Of a stretch of DNA of 64,000 nucleotides, positions 16,376 to 25,382 are shown piece after piece (the first letter of the stretch is position 1; the number at the start of each line of letters is the position of its first letter). Position numbers and translations under genes: made by a program. The stretch covers positions 496,001 to 560,000 of the forward strand of contig JAEWUC010000005.1 in the NCBI GenBank assembly GCA_023397505.1. Direction: 5' to 3'. The notes beneath the pieces are model-generated. The model worked only from the letters and a program-made list of their open reading frames with translations. It did no database searches and was not told where the DNA came from. The stretch is from Bacteroidota bacterium. GTDB taxonomy: Bacteria > Bacteroidota > Ignavibacteria > Ignavibacteriales > Melioribacteraceae.

Positions 16376-17691
16376 TTGTTTTGACCTCCTCTTTTGGAAA
16401 TTATACCAACTAATAAACCGGTAAAACAAAAAAGCGTACTATCATTATAACCATTATAACCAGTGTAATATGTAATACTATTGCTTATTAGCATTAAAAA
16501 AATAAACAGAATCATTAGCTTCTCGTTTTTGGTAAATAATTTCAGTTGTAGTTCTTTCCATGATACAATTATACCGCCAAAAACAAATATCAATAAATAG
16601 GTAAGTCCAACTAAACCAAATGTACTAAGTATTGATACGTATGCACCATGGCCACCACCTCTCAACTGACTCGAAAGGAAGTCTCCCAAAGAATCACTCC
16701 CGAGGTATACTGCACTTTGGATTCCAGTTCCAAAAATAGGATTAGTTAAAAAATTTTGTAAATAGTAAAAGTATGCTGTACTCCTCCAATTATCCTGCCC
16801 CTGAATACCACCTTCTATTGACAATATTCTACTAAATTGTGAATTCAATAAATCTTGAGGTACTAATAAAAGAAATATCAGAACTGCCGCAGTTATACCG
16901 ATAAATAGATTTAATTTCTTTTTCATAAAAAGAGTTAAATATGTAATAATAATTATAAGCAATACAAAAAATGATGTACGACCGCCAGAATTTATTTGAA
17001 GAAATATGAATAAGCTGAAAGCAATTATATATTTAAAATTATATTTAGAATAATTGAGAATTACTAAAAGAGATACAATACCATAAATTGCTGCTTGCTC
17101 CAATCCTCCTATTCTATGTGCTTGTAATGAATATGAAAAATCATCACCATATCTAAATCTACCGTAGACAAAAGGAACATCAAATCCATAATATACCCCT
17201 GCCAATCTAAAATAACCCACTATTAAACTAAATAATAGAAGAATTTTAAATAATTCATAAAAATCAATATTTACTAATCTCACATATCTTATTAGAGTGA
17301 AAAATATTAAGCAATTAATAGCTATCTCTGTATATATGCTAATACCGCCCTGCCCCTCCTGTGCGCCAAATAATTTTTCAGAGCCAACGGGTTGTTTTGC
17401 GAAACTAATAAAGGCAGAAAAGATCAATAGAGATATTGCAAAGTAAAATAGCTTTAAATAAACATTACTATATATATAATTTTCTTTTGTATTCCTTTTT
17501 AGTGAATAAACAAAAAATACAATTGTTAATATGTAAACTAGCTTAACATTAATAGCTCCAATTGGTATTGCTAGCGGATAAAAAATAGATAAGAAAAATA
17601 GAGTAAACCAAAAACCTGGCTTTTCTTCCATTTCTTTTTTATGTATTTCTGTTAAAATGCCATTATTGTTTATCAACTGAAATGTCTTCAA
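16372..17691 (-). CDS. O-antigen polymerase/ligase-like membrane protein (Wzy)
   Basis: A 439-residue protein made mostly of hydrophobic segments, about ten to twelve, with a long outward loop between the later ones (NWRSTAYFYYLQNFLTNPIF, GTGIQSAVYLG, GGGHGAYVSILSTFGLVGLT). The NPIFGTG and H-x-x-Y-V...L...G-L motifs are the Wzy_C signature shared by O-antigen polymerases and WaaL ligases. Near a flippase it most likely polymerises repeat units in the periplasm. The reading begins at TTG 17691; an ATG at 17631 (MEEKPGFWF) is a possible alternative and would still keep all membrane segments. Confidence 0.85.
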   Translation of the reverse strand: MKTFQLINNNGILTEIHKKEMEEKPGFWFTLFFLSIFYPLAIPIGAINVKLVYILTIVFFVYSLKRNTKENYIYSNVYLKLFYFAISLLIFSAFISFAKQPVGSEKLFGAQEGQGGISIYTEIAINCLIFFTLIRYVRLVNIDFYELFKILLLFSLIVGYFRLAGVYYGFDVPFVYGRFRYGDDFSYSLQAHRIGGLEQAAIYGIVSLLVILNYSKYNFKYIIAFSLFIFLQINSGGRTSFFVLLIIIITYLTLFMKKKLNLFIGITAAVLIFLLLVPQDLLNSQFSRILSIEGGIQGQDNWRSTAYFYYLQNFLTNPIFGTGIQSAVYLGSDSLGDFLSSQLRGGGHGAYVSILSTFGLVGLTYLLIFVFGGIIVSWKELQLKLFTKNEKLMILFIFLMLISNSITYYTGYNGYNDSTLFCFTGLLVGIISKRGGQNN

Positions 17692-17718
17692 TTCTATAAT
17701 CTATTATTTTTTGTTGTA

Positions 17719-19536
17719 TTAGTTTCTTATTCTAAAAAATATTTGTGTATTACTGCTTTTCTCAAATACAATTTTTTTCGCCTTAGTTTTACTTCCGTAA
17801 TTCATTGAATAATCGTATTTAGCAATTGAGCCACTAACTGAGGATTCAATTATTAAAGGTAATGCTGTAATTTTATAATCATTAATTTCTTTACTTAAGT
17901 TTACAATAGGAGATAAATGAATTGAAGATTTTAAAAAAGCATCTGAATAATCTTTGATTAATAAAAATTCATCAAACAATTCAAATTGCCGATTCACAGT
18001 AATATTCTCTTGAATAAAGAGAAGTGATATTTCAACACTGTTGTCATTAAATTTCAAATTTAGTAATCGTGCGGTTTCGTATGTTTCCCACAACCCAAGT
18101 TTTGTAAAATCTATATTATTCATACTTTCCGGGCAAGCTACATTGTGATAACTGTAACCTCTAAATTTATCTCTCTCTTTTTTATCTCTTGTATAAGTAA
18201 AAGTACCTGGATCGACAACTATTGGCTTACCTTTATAAGATAGAGTAAAACTCCCTACATCAAAATGGTTATGACCACCCCTTCCATTTTGCCCGGTTGG
18301 AAAGCAACTTAACATCAAAGAAAAATTATCATTCTTTAAAAAACATGCCCCACCTTTTTCAAAGGCGATACTTTTATCTGTATCTCTCTGTATTACATTT
18401 ATATCATTAATATTAACCTTTTGTATTTCCGGTAAATACTGGCTAATTACACAATTCCTTTTTGTGCATTGGGATTTAAATTTATAATTAAAAATATGTT
18501 CGCCTAAATCAAGAAGATAAGAATGATCATGTTCGTCTGTTTCTTGTAATATTAATATTCTTCCGCTGTCATTATCACCAACTTGCGGTGCATTACCATT
18601 ATGGTCAATATAAGCTGCTGTATACTCGAACATTTTAAAGAGCAGTTCATAATATTTTTTAGATAGTTCAATATCATTGGCTAAACACATAATTGCAGAA
18701 TAAGCAAACAGTTCTAGAACTAACCTATGATATGGAATAGATGCCTCAAAATTAACTCCATCTTCATACGTTTGGTAAACTATACATCTTTCCAACCCAA
18801 TAACAGCTTGTAAAAGCCACTTTTTTGATTTTGGATGTCCTTTTAATGTAAGCGCTAAAAAAATCAAGCCAGTGTAATCTGCAGTTGTATGATTTGTTGT
18901 ATGTCCTTTATCATAGATTTCAGGAAAAGTTGATATATATTCTGCGTGTTGAACCAATGATTTAGTTAATACTCTTTGAAAAGAAATGCCCTCTTTGAAA
19001 GCATCCCCGAAAAGATTTATTGCAATTATCCAATTAATGCTTCTAATTGCCGCTTCCATTGGACAAATCCAGTTTACTCCATAAAGGAATGGATTCTTTT
19101 CTATCCAATTTGTAACTAAGTCTTTAAAAGTGTTATATGGTTTTTCATTCTTTTGTGCTAAATAATTCTGAGCTAATATTATTCCGAAATAGAAACGCGA
19201 AATTTCCCATGGAAATTTCACATCAATATTTCTGTTGAACAATTTATTAGTTCTCAATTTGTCAAATCTTAGTAATGGGTATTCATAATTAGGGACATAA
19301 TCTTTATACCAATTAATATTATCATTAATCTCAACGTCAACACCGAAAAATTTATACTTTCTTAATTCATCATCTTTAATGGTATCTATTATAGATAAAT
19401 TTATTTCCCATATATCTGTTAGCTTTAAATCAAAATCATCATTTTTTTTTATTCTAAGTAACTCAATTCTTCCCTTTTTAATATACTTTTTGATTTTATC
19501 AACATAGTTTTTTAATACAAAATACTTTTTAAGCAT
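17719..19536 (-). CDS. Heparinase II/III-family protein
   Basis: A 605-residue protein with the two-part layout of heparinase II/III and alginate lyases: a helical toroid in the first 370 residues (with WICPMEAAIRSINWIIAINL, DKGHTTNHTTADYTGLIFLA) and a C-terminal beta domain with GRGGHNHFDVGSFTLSYKGK and PIVVDPGTFTYTRDKKERDK. The HNHFD..SF......P.....G...Y stretch is the family signature. No clear signal peptide. In polysaccharide loci these proteins are common, probably trimming or editing the polymer, but the substrate is unknown. Length and gene order (between Wzx and Wzy) are normal for such loci. Confidence 0.88.
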   Translation of the reverse strand: MLKKYFVLKNYVDKIKKYIKKGRIELLRIKKNDDFDLKLTDIWEINLSIIDTIKDDELRKYKFFGVDVEINDNINWYKDYVPNYEYPLLRFDKLRTNKLFNRNIDVKFPWEISRFYFGIILAQNYLAQKNEKPYNTFKDLVTNWIEKNPFLYGVNWICPMEAAIRSINWIIAINLFGDAFKEGISFQRVLTKSLVQHAEYISTFPEIYDKGHTTNHTTADYTGLIFLALTLKGHPKSKKWLLQAVIGLERCIVYQTYEDGVNFEASIPYHRLVLELFAYSAIMCLANDIELSKKYYELLFKMFEYTAAYIDHNGNAPQVGDNDSGRILILQETDEHDHSYLLDLGEHIFNYKFKSQCTKRNCVISQYLPEIQKVNINDINVIQRDTDKSIAFEKGGACFLKNDNFSLMLSCFPTGQNGRGGHNHFDVGSFTLSYKGKPIVVDPGTFTYTRDKKERDKFRGYSYHNVACPESMNNIDFTKLGLWETYETARLLNLKFNDNSVEISLLFIQENITVNRQFELFDEFLLIKDYSDAFLKSSIHLSPIVNLSKEINDYKITALPLIIESSVSGSIAKYDYSMNYGSKTKAKKIVFEKSSNTQIFFRIRN

Positions 19537-19563
19537 ACTTAATTAGTTACATCCTTTAAATAA

Positions 19564-21024
19564 TTATTTTCTGTTGGTAAGTGAAGTAATTTTTATTTTA
19601 AGATCGGAATATAGCGGTACTAACTCCTTTAAACTAATTGTGCCAATAAGGAAACTAATTGTAAGGTAAAACAATCCTGCCATAAAGATGATTGAAGAAT
19701 AAACAAAAATATTATCAATATAATTGTATGCTACTGTTGTGGATACACAAATAATTATTAACAGAGATATTTGTATAATTTCATGTTTCTTATTTCTTAG
19801 TATTGGATAGAACTTTTGTCCCCAGTAACTGCCTAATAAGAACATACTAAAATAGCTTATAATCGTTGATATTGCGGCACCGGTCATACCATACTTTGGT
19901 ATAAGTAAAAAGCTGAATACAATACTTATCAAACTGGATAACACTATGACAAGTGTAATATATTTTGTTTTATCGCTAAAAAGTATCCCCATGGCATTGA
20001 AGTAATAGAAAGCATAAAATACACGGGAAACCGATATCATTAGAATTATTGCAAATCCATTGATGAATGTCTTGTCAACTGTAATGAAATATCCAATAGG
20101 TATAATTATCGAGACAAGAATTAATGCAATCGCCGGAAATAGAGATAAGATATATTTATAGAATTTTAAAAACACTGTTTTTGCATCGGGTCTTTTATAA
20201 ATCTCCCATCTCATTGGATTCCATGCTAGAAAAAAGGATTGTATTAACAATGCATTTAGCAAATCTGCATATTTATAACCATATGAATACAAACCCAGTT
20301 CGAAATCATTTGCATAATTTTTTAGGAAAATTCTATCAGACATTGAAATAATAACGGCTGCTAAATTTCCAATCATTAAAGGGTAACCATACTTAAGCAT
20401 ACTTCCTAAAAGTTTAAAATCAATTTTGTATTTCAATTGATTTTTTAGTACATGCAATGAAATAATACTTGATATTGCAAACGAACAGAAATAACTCCAA
20501 ACCACACCATCGTAATTCATTTTAAAATAAACCACAAATAAAATATTCAACAGAAGAAATAAAGCAGAATTTAATATTGAATAAATAAGATATTTTTTTG
20601 CTTGAAATTCTGCTCTATAGATAAGCAATGAGTTTTGGAAAAAAACACTAATAACAATTGCACCGAGATATATTAGTCCGATATCATCTATAGAGTTTTT
20701 AAAATGTTCTTTGAAAATTATACCAACAAAAAGAATTGTAACACCAACAAACAATTGTACAAAGTAGAGATTAAAGAAAACAATTTTTTTTGTATCGGTA
20801 TCATTACTTTCTGCACGGAATTTCCAGAATGATGATGTTAAGCCAAATTCACATACTATTATGAAAAATGCCCCAATACTTATGATATATGAAAGGTTGC
20901 CAAAATCATTTGGAGTTAAAAATGCAGTATAAAGCGGAATCAAAAAAAACGCAATCGCCTTAGCCAGTATTGGCTGTAAGGAATATATTGTTGATTCTTT
21001 TAAGAATTTACTTGCTAAACTCAC
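19564..21024 (-). CDS. Polysaccharide flippase (Wzx/MOP superfamily)
   Basis: A 486-residue integral membrane protein with about 12-14 hydrophobic helices. The start SLASKFLKESTIYSLQPILA, then FFLIPLYTAFLTPNDFGNLS is the standard opening of polysaccharide-export proteins of the MOP superfamily, and GMTGAAISTIISYFSMFLLG appears near helix 11-12. It would move lipid-linked repeat units across the inner membrane for the Wzy-like polymerase two genes downstream. It begins two bases after the acetyltransferase stop. Confidence 0.92.
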   Translation of the reverse strand: MSLASKFLKESTIYSLQPILAKAIAFFLIPLYTAFLTPNDFGNLSYIISIGAFFIIVCEFGLTSSFWKFRAESNDTDTKKIVFFNLYFVQLFVGVTILFVGIIFKEHFKNSIDDIGLIYLGAIVISVFFQNSLLIYRAEFQAKKYLIYSILNSALFLLLNILFVVYFKMNYDGVVWSYFCSFAISSIISLHVLKNQLKYKIDFKLLGSMLKYGYPLMIGNLAAVIISMSDRIFLKNYANDFELGLYSYGYKYADLLNALLIQSFFLAWNPMRWEIYKRPDAKTVFLKFYKYILSLFPAIALILVSIIIPIGYFITVDKTFINGFAIILMISVSRVFYAFYYFNAMGILFSDKTKYITLVIVLSSLISIVFSFLLIPKYGMTGAAISTIISYFSMFLLGSYWGQKFYPILRNKKHEIIQISLLIIICVSTTVAYNYIDNIFVYSSIIFMAGLFYLTISFLIGTISLKELVPLYSDLKIKITSLTNRK

Positions 21025-21026
21025 TA

Positions 21027-21575
21027 TTATCTTCGTTTAATTAATTTTGCAGGTACACCACCAACGATGGTATAGGATTCAATATTCTTGGTTACAACAG
21101 CACCGGCAGCTACTACACAACCTTTACCCAATTTTACACCGGGAAGTATAACGCAATTTGCACCAATCCAAACATCATCTTCAATTATTATTTCTTTTTC
21201 TTCATGCCCACTAAAACGGATTGGTTCATTAAGTTCTTTGGGGATAATATGATTTTTAGATAAAATTTTCGCACCATAACCTATCAGGACTCGATTTCCT
21301 ATTTTAACACCACCTTTTGTTGTTATAACTAAATCTCTTGAAAGCACAACATCATCACCTATTTCAATATATTGCATTTCATCAATCCAAACATTTTGCG
21401 TCATCCATAAATTTTTTCCTACGCTTCCGCCAAAAAACTTAATTAATCGTGTTTTTATTATATTATTTGTCTTAGTTGGTCTTAAATGCATTAATATAGG
21501 ATAAAACAAAGAGATCATAATCGAATTTAATTCATGCAAAAATCTTCTTTTTATCTTAAGTAAATTATCATTCAT
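21027..21575 (-). CDS. WcaF-like acyltransferase (left-handed beta-helix)
   Basis: A 182-residue hexapeptide-repeat transferase, first gene of the glycan operon. Repeats run over IEIGDDVVLSRDLVITTKGG, VKIGNRVLIGYGAKILSKNH, DDVWIGANCVILPGVKLGKG and CVVAAGAVVTKNIESYTIVG, with the GGVPAKLIKRR ending. The H in SKNHIIP is in the place of the catalytic His of this group. It probably O-acetylates the repeat unit from acetyl-CoA. AAGGAAG lies upstream of the ATG. No gene precedes it on this strand for over 500 bases, so a promoter should lie in 21576-21800. Confidence 0.88.
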   Translation of the reverse strand: MNDNLLKIKRRFLHELNSIMISLFYPILMHLRPTKTNNIIKTRLIKFFGGSVGKNLWMTQNVWIDEMQYIEIGDDVVLSRDLVITTKGGVKIGNRVLIGYGAKILSKNHIIPKELNEPIRFSGHEEKEIIIEDDVWIGANCVILPGVKLGKGCVVAAGAVVTKNIESYTIVGGVPAKLIKRR

Positions 21576-22109
21576 CTTATAGATACTTCCTTAAAACAAC
21601 AATAAGTTAAGTAACATTTCAGTTAATTTTATTATTGGCATCTTAAATTCGGTTGGCCATAAATAATCGATTGAAAAACAAAATCTTACTCCGTTATAAA
21701 ATACTTCAAACTGTATCGCCTAAATAAGACAAATCTAATCAAATACATTTTTCTTTGCTTCTTCTCTTATATAGTAACGATTCAAAAAATTAAATCGGTT
21801 TTAAGCATATGGAAAACTATTAAATTGCTGCATTATTGTTATAGTAGCTTTTCCATTCATACTTTGCAAAGTTGTAATAACTTCTTTTTTAATTACTAAT
21901 TCTGATGAATCAAAAATTTCAAATGATAATTCCAAAACGCCAAAGTCTTAACGTTAATTATAAGGAAGCGGTATTGGCTTTGGGCAATGCATAGAGCGTG
22001 TTTGCATTCAAAAATCCATTTATTATCTGTCTTCTCGTTTCTGTACTCTGACATCGGAAGTCGGAGATCAGAGAACAGAAATCAGAGTTCGGAGAACCGC
22101 AATTTCGCA
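21576..22109. other. Intergenic region upstream of the glycan operon
   Basis: AT-rich, no intact gene. From 21941 down to the TAA at 21801 the minus strand has an open frame whose residues look protein-like (SSELVIKKEVITTLQSMNGK, ATITIMQQFNSFPYA), possibly the tail of a lost gene. At 21937-21976 there is a 40-base near copy of the 3' end of the gene at 23635. At 22040-22095 a low-complexity run of GGAAGTCGGAGATCAGAGAA type is found. The glycan operon promoter should be here but I could not fix it. Confidence 0.45.
21937..21976. repeat. 40-base repeat, copy 1
   Basis: Matches 23611-23650 at 35 of 40 positions; both end in TTAATTATnAGGAAGCGGTATTG with one differing base. The second copy spans the stop codon of the small unknown gene at 23635, so this one is probably what remains of a paralogue's 3' end. 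Confidence 0.65.
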
Positions 22110-22481
22110 TTATATATTTTCAATAATCTTGAGAAGCTTTTTATCAAAAGTCAGCACATCGGTCTTTTGAATTTTATAATAGGAAACGAGCAAAGCATCG
22201 GCATAATCCAAATTGTATTCGGAATAATATTTTAGAGAAGAAAGTATTATATCTTTATTTATAAAATTAAAATTCCCAGTTGCAAATAAAGTCGAAAGCA
22301 CGTCATAAATTTCTTTTTTGGGGATTCCATAAACCTTTTCAAGCACATATACTATTTCGGCAGCAATCTCATTTGGTACAAGTATTTGATTTGTTTCAAT
22401 AATAACAACTGATTTTTTGTGCAGTTCTAAATTGTCTTTAAGAAGGTAACGTAGAATAATGTTAGCGTCTATAATTTTCAT
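22110..22481 (-). CDS. PIN-domain toxin (VapC-like)
   Basis: A 123-residue PIN nuclease: MKIIDANIILRYLLKDN holds the first catalytic Asp (residue 5), a conserved Glu stands in NEIAAEIVYVLEKVYG, and YNLDYADALLVSYYKI gives the D-x-x-D/A-D-A pair, followed by VLTFDKKLLKI (TFD). VapC toxins cut tRNA or rRNA. The start overlaps the antitoxin 3' end by 20 bases, the usual coupled order. Confidence 0.88.
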   Translation of the reverse strand: MKIIDANIILRYLLKDNLELHKKSVVIIETNQILVPNEIAAEIVYVLEKVYGIPKKEIYDVLSTLFATGNFNFINKDIILSSLKYYSEYNLDYADALLVSYYKIQKTDVLTFDKKLLKIIENI

Positions 22482-22716
22482 ACTTATCTTTTACAACTAA
22501 TGCCCACGCTTCATTTTCTTGTGTATATTTGATTCTATCGGCATATTTAGAAAAAATACCGGCGAGGTTAGCACTTTTCTTTTCTGTCGAATTAATTTCA
22601 CTTATATCCAATTTTATTTCTACATCCTTGCCTTTAAATTTCTCTAATTCCTTAATTCTAAGCAGCGTAGAACTGATCTTTCTTTTTATTTTAATAGTCT
22701 TCATGAAAGTCGTCAT
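22462..22716 (-). CDS. Antitoxin of the PIN-domain pair
   Basis: An 84-residue protein (or 80 from the ATG at 22704, MKTIKIKRKISSTLLRIKEL). The N-terminal KGKDVEIKLDI stretch recalls short antitoxins that carry a beta-rich DNA-binding half, and the C-terminal NEAWALVVKDKYENYRR would contact the toxin. There is no strong ribosome site in front of either ATG. Assignment rests on size and on its overlap with the PIN gene. Confidence 0.7.
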   Translation of the reverse strand: MTTFMKTIKIKRKISSTLLRIKELEKFKGKDVEIKLDISEINSTEKKSANLAGIFSKYADRIKYTQENEAWALVVKDKYENYRR

Positions 22717-22969
22717 TTACTTTTAGATATTATATAAATGCTTTGTTTTTGTATATATAAGATAAATAATTTTAATTAGCTTTCTCAAATGTAAATCTGC
22801 ACTCAGTCTTCGGATGTCAGATAAACCGAGCATCAAATCTTCCAAACTTCGGATATACTATTTATGATTGCCGCCCGGCCTTGCGGGATTTCCGTTAACA
22901 CGAGACAGGTCGTGTTCGTTCAAAGTTACGATTATTATAAACAAAGCATACCATATTAATAGAATGTTA

Positions 22970-23266
22970 TCAGTTGATCCTTTTTTGCCAGTACCATGGT
23001 TTTCTGTGCATGTGGGAAATTGCCCAAATAATAATTTGATTATTGTTTTCTATAGTATATAATATTTTATAAGGAAATCTTGGGATATATGCTTTATGTA
23101 TATTACTTTCTTCTACTAAATACCAGCCGGGATTTTTCCTAATTTTATTAACCTGCGATATTGTTTCCTTTTTAAAACGCTTGCCCAGTCCTTTTGATTG
23201 AAGTTCGTACCATTCAACGGCTTCGATAAATTCTTTGTTTGCCAATTCATGGATTTTAACCTTCAT
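22970..23266 (-). CDS. RelE/ParE-family toxin
   Basis: A 98-residue protein from the ATG at 23266 (MKVKIHELANKEFIEAVEWY). Marks of the ParE group are the EAVEWYE..S.GLGKRFKKE helix pair, IRKNPGWYLV, and IPRFPYKILYTIENNNQIII with the RxFPY motif, then WAISHMHRKPWYW. The R-x-F-P-Y...Y and H..R.P.YW residues are conserved in this toxin family. The frame is open five codons further up, but the ATG gives the normal family start. It overlaps its antitoxin by 11 bases. Confidence 0.87.
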   Translation of the reverse strand: MKVKIHELANKEFIEAVEWYELQSKGLGKRFKKETISQVNKIRKNPGWYLVEESNIHKAYIPRFPYKILYTIENNNQIIIWAISHMHRKPWYWQKRIN

Positions 23267-23459
23267 TGTAAAGCATATCAAAATCTAACAGTTCAGATTT
23301 ATTTTCGTTTACTGCTTTCATCCTTTGTTTAATCTCAGTTATCCACGCATCGCGCACATCATTTTCTTCATATTCTATACTAGCGAGTATTAATTCTGCC
23401 AGCAATACTCTTTCATTCGGCGGTATTTTAAGTGCTTTATCAAACAGTTCCTTATCCAT
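23256..23459 (-). CDS. Addiction-module antitoxin
   Basis: A 67-residue protein of the small antitoxin family that accompanies ParE-type toxins (usual pattern: LP..ER..LAE.L..SL, then W..E...R). Seen here: ALKIPPNERVLLAELILASI and DAWITEIKQRMKAVNENKSE. AAAGGTATTCTT precedes the ATG. First gene of the pair. Confidence 0.85.
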   Translation of the reverse strand: MDKELFDKALKIPPNERVLLAELILASIEYEENDVRDAWITEIKQRMKAVNENKSELLDFDMLYNEG

Positions 23460-23610
23460 AAGAATACCTTTATTACGTGTAAAAAATCAATGTAAATCTA
23501 TATCTAATATCCTTTACAGTCAATCAAGCAAATATTGACTCAAATGCTGTATCCTTTCATCATGCAATAATGAAATCTAAAATCATAAATCACAAATCTA
23601 AAATCCCGAG

Positions 23611-23650
23611 ACGCCTTAATCTTATCGTTAATTATCAGGAAGCGGTATTG
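23611..23650. repeat. 40-base repeat, copy 2
   Basis: Near copy of 21937-21976 (35 of 40 identical); covers the last codons (NTAS) and stop of the gene at 23635. Confidence 0.65.
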
Positions 23651-24003
23651 TTAACAGCGCGGGGCCCTTTTTTGCCGGTAGCTTTATATGGAGCTAATCC
23701 GAAATCCCCGAGTATTTGATTTTTCTTTCCGTAAAAACCGTAGAGCATAGTAGTAAAGCGCGTATAGGCATCCGTAATTTCATCATGTTGTTTGGAATAG
23801 TCGTCATGCTTAATTCTCGCGGTGTTCATTGCGGCATCATATGTCTGCCTTGAAGTTTCAAGCGAAGTTCTAAGATTGTGTATTGTTTGTTCATTTAAAG
23901 TAGCCGGGAAATTTTCTTCGCTTGAATGCAGCACAACACCGTCGGCAAGTTTTTCTAATTTTTCAACAAGTGTATTATAGGCCTTAATGTTCTTTGAAGC
24001 CAT
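23635..24003 (-). CDS. Small conserved-looking protein of unknown function
   Basis: 122 residues from the ATG at 24003, chosen because TCGAGGTAAAT stands in front of it; the frame is open 30 codons further with no sign of coding. The protein is mostly helical: KAYNTLVEKLEKLADGVVLH, then a QTIHNLRTSLETSRQTYDAA helix, DAYTRFTTMLYGFYGKKNQI and a basic tail LGDFGLAPYKATGKKGPRAV. The glycine- and lysine-rich tail could bind nucleic acid, but I do not recognise the family. It stands among toxin-antitoxin pairs and a second, degraded 3' end lies at 21937. Confidence 0.7.
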   Translation of the reverse strand: MASKNIKAYNTLVEKLEKLADGVVLHSSEENFPATLNEQTIHNLRTSLETSRQTYDAAMNTARIKHDDYSKQHDEITDAYTRFTTMLYGFYGKKNQILGDFGLAPYKATGKKGPRAVNNTAS

Positions 24004-24694
24004 ATTTACCTCGATTGAATTATAATTACATACAAAATAATTAAGATTCCGGCGTCTCAAACAAAAACTAACAAGCGCTAAATTATAATTCACTGTAACA
24101 ATATATACATTGTTTACAGACGAGGTTTAATGTGCTTCTTATTTATTCAAATTTGGTGCTGTATTATTACAATTACCCGCAAGCTGATTTTAATTTGTAA
24201 TCAAGTAATTAATATTATCTGCAATGTTTTAATAATAATGAAAGAGATTGAAATTATGATTGATGATTTATTATTGTCGACTTCGGATTTCATTTCAGCT
24301 AAAAGTATTGCGCCAAGAGCAGAGTGGATTGAGCAGAAAGCAAAGAGTATTTAGCATAGCGCCCCGCTTTTAGCAGTGTAAACACAGGGCAGAGTGCTGT
24401 TTATTATTGTCATCGTCAAAAAACGCTCATATTAATTTATTAATATTTATCAAGTATCCAACGGTGTTGCCGCTAACCGGCAGCCCAAAACAAGGATGCC
24501 TAATAACAGCAACTATTTTTTATTTAAATAATGTTTCTTAGAGTAAACTACTTTAAAGAGCAACTATACTTTGCAAGCACAACTTTTTAATTATGCAAAT
24601 ACCGCACTGAAATTAGTTTACCCCGCAGTGCTTTTGCGGGGCTGTCCGTGTTGAGCGGCGGGTTATACCTTGTATATTAGTTTTAACAAAAGAT
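24004..24694. other. Intergenic region with one GC-rich hairpin
   Basis: No convincing gene. A plus-strand frame at 24130-24354 lacks a ribosome site and family features. At 24621-24641 CCCCGCA and TGCGGGG face each other around a 7-base loop; no T-run follows on either strand, so a terminator is not supported. The stretch 24360-24510 is GC-richer than its surroundings and may be relic DNA. Confidence 0.4.
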
Positions 24695-24976
24695 TTAGTA
24701 AGCGTCTTTTCTCAAATCTATTGATAGAATATAAATAGTTTTTTCATTCTCATCTATCACATAAAACAATCTATACTTTCCAATTCTATAGCGCCAAGTT
24801 TCATGTTTATAGTCCATCAATTTTTTGATATTGTTACCGTAGTGGGGTTCTTCTTTTAACTGAGGATAAATATGTTGAAGAAGTTTCCTTTCAATGAAGA
24901 TTTGATCCCGATTTGTGATTCTTTTAATCTTCTTAAGAAATTCGTTAGTTTCAAAAATTTGATAATTACTCAACAA
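24695..24976 (-). CDS. RelE-family mRNA interferase toxin
   Basis: A 93-residue basic protein: NEFLKKIKRITNRDQIFIER, then NIKKLMDYKHETWRYRIGKY and RLFYVIDENEKTIYILSIDL with DLRKDAY at the end. The WRYRIGKYRLFY block is the hallmark of RelE toxins. The start is one of two adjacent TTG codons (24976 or 24973) with GGGGCGAT just before; no ATG is available. It overlaps the antitoxin stop by 11 bases. Confidence 0.88.
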   Translation of the reverse strand: MLSNYQIFETNEFLKKIKRITNRDQIFIERKLLQHIYPQLKEEPHYGNNIKKLMDYKHETWRYRIGKYRLFYVIDENEKTIYILSIDLRKDAY

Positions 24977-25208
24977 ATCGCCCCTTTTTTGATTTCATAT
25001 CAGCCAAGCCGCGTTTCAAACTTTTATTCAGTTCAGAATTACTACGTATTTCTTCCATCTCGAATTCATCTACGAATACATTGTGTTCGATAAATCTTTT
25101 GACTGCCGTTTCAATAAAATTAGAAATAGGTCTATTATCTCTATCTGCCAACTTTCTAAAGACTTTATAATTTTCTTCGCTTAATCGAAGAGTAATTGTT
25201 TTGGACAT
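24966..25208 (-). CDS. Ribbon-helix-helix antitoxin
   Basis: An 80-residue protein with an N-terminal CopG/MetJ-type DNA-binding motif (KTITLRLSEENYKVFRKLAD, then RPISNFIETAVKRFIE) and an acidic-basic C-terminal tail for toxin binding. TGAGGTTATTTT precedes the ATG. It should repress its own promoter together with the toxin. Confidence 0.85.
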   Translation of the reverse strand: MSKTITLRLSEENYKVFRKLADRDNRPISNFIETAVKRFIEHNVFVDEFEMEEIRSNSELNKSLKRGLADMKSKKGRFVE

Positions 25209-25309
25209 AAAATAACCTCAATGAATGTTTATCGTTTCTTTGCGTTCTAATGTATTCATATCTATCGAAATATTCAACATCATTTTTATAGAAAAAGGTA
25301 TAGCCAATA

Positions 25310-25375
25310 GTTAACCCGCCATCCTTTTGTTGGGAATCCAACATCAAGCATCCGGAATCGTAATTCGAAAATCCA
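25310..25375. repeat. ATC-type repeat relic
   Basis: GGGAATCCAACATCAAGCAT followed by CCGGAATCGTAATTCGAAAATCC, the same degenerate vocabulary as the runs near 250-278 and inside degT at about 4414-4455. It lies between the antitoxin and the orphan dehydrogenase gene. Confidence 0.45.
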
Positions 25376-25382
25376 TCAACGC

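Noticed and set aside
24130..24354. Plus-strand frame of 74 codons
   Set aside because: No ribosome site, odd composition rich in Ile, Cys and Leu at the start, no family features; probably chance.
24621..24641. Rho-independent terminator
   Set aside because: Good stem but no T-run on either strand.
24360..24660. Integron attC-like sites (GCCTAATAAC, CCGCTAACCGG)
   Set aside because: No paired core sites with the right spacing and no integrase in the window.
25165..25347. GIY-YIG nuclease start (KDGGLTIGYT)
   Set aside because: Only about ten residues look right, the rest does not follow the family, and the frame overlaps an antitoxin; too weak to list as a pseudogene.
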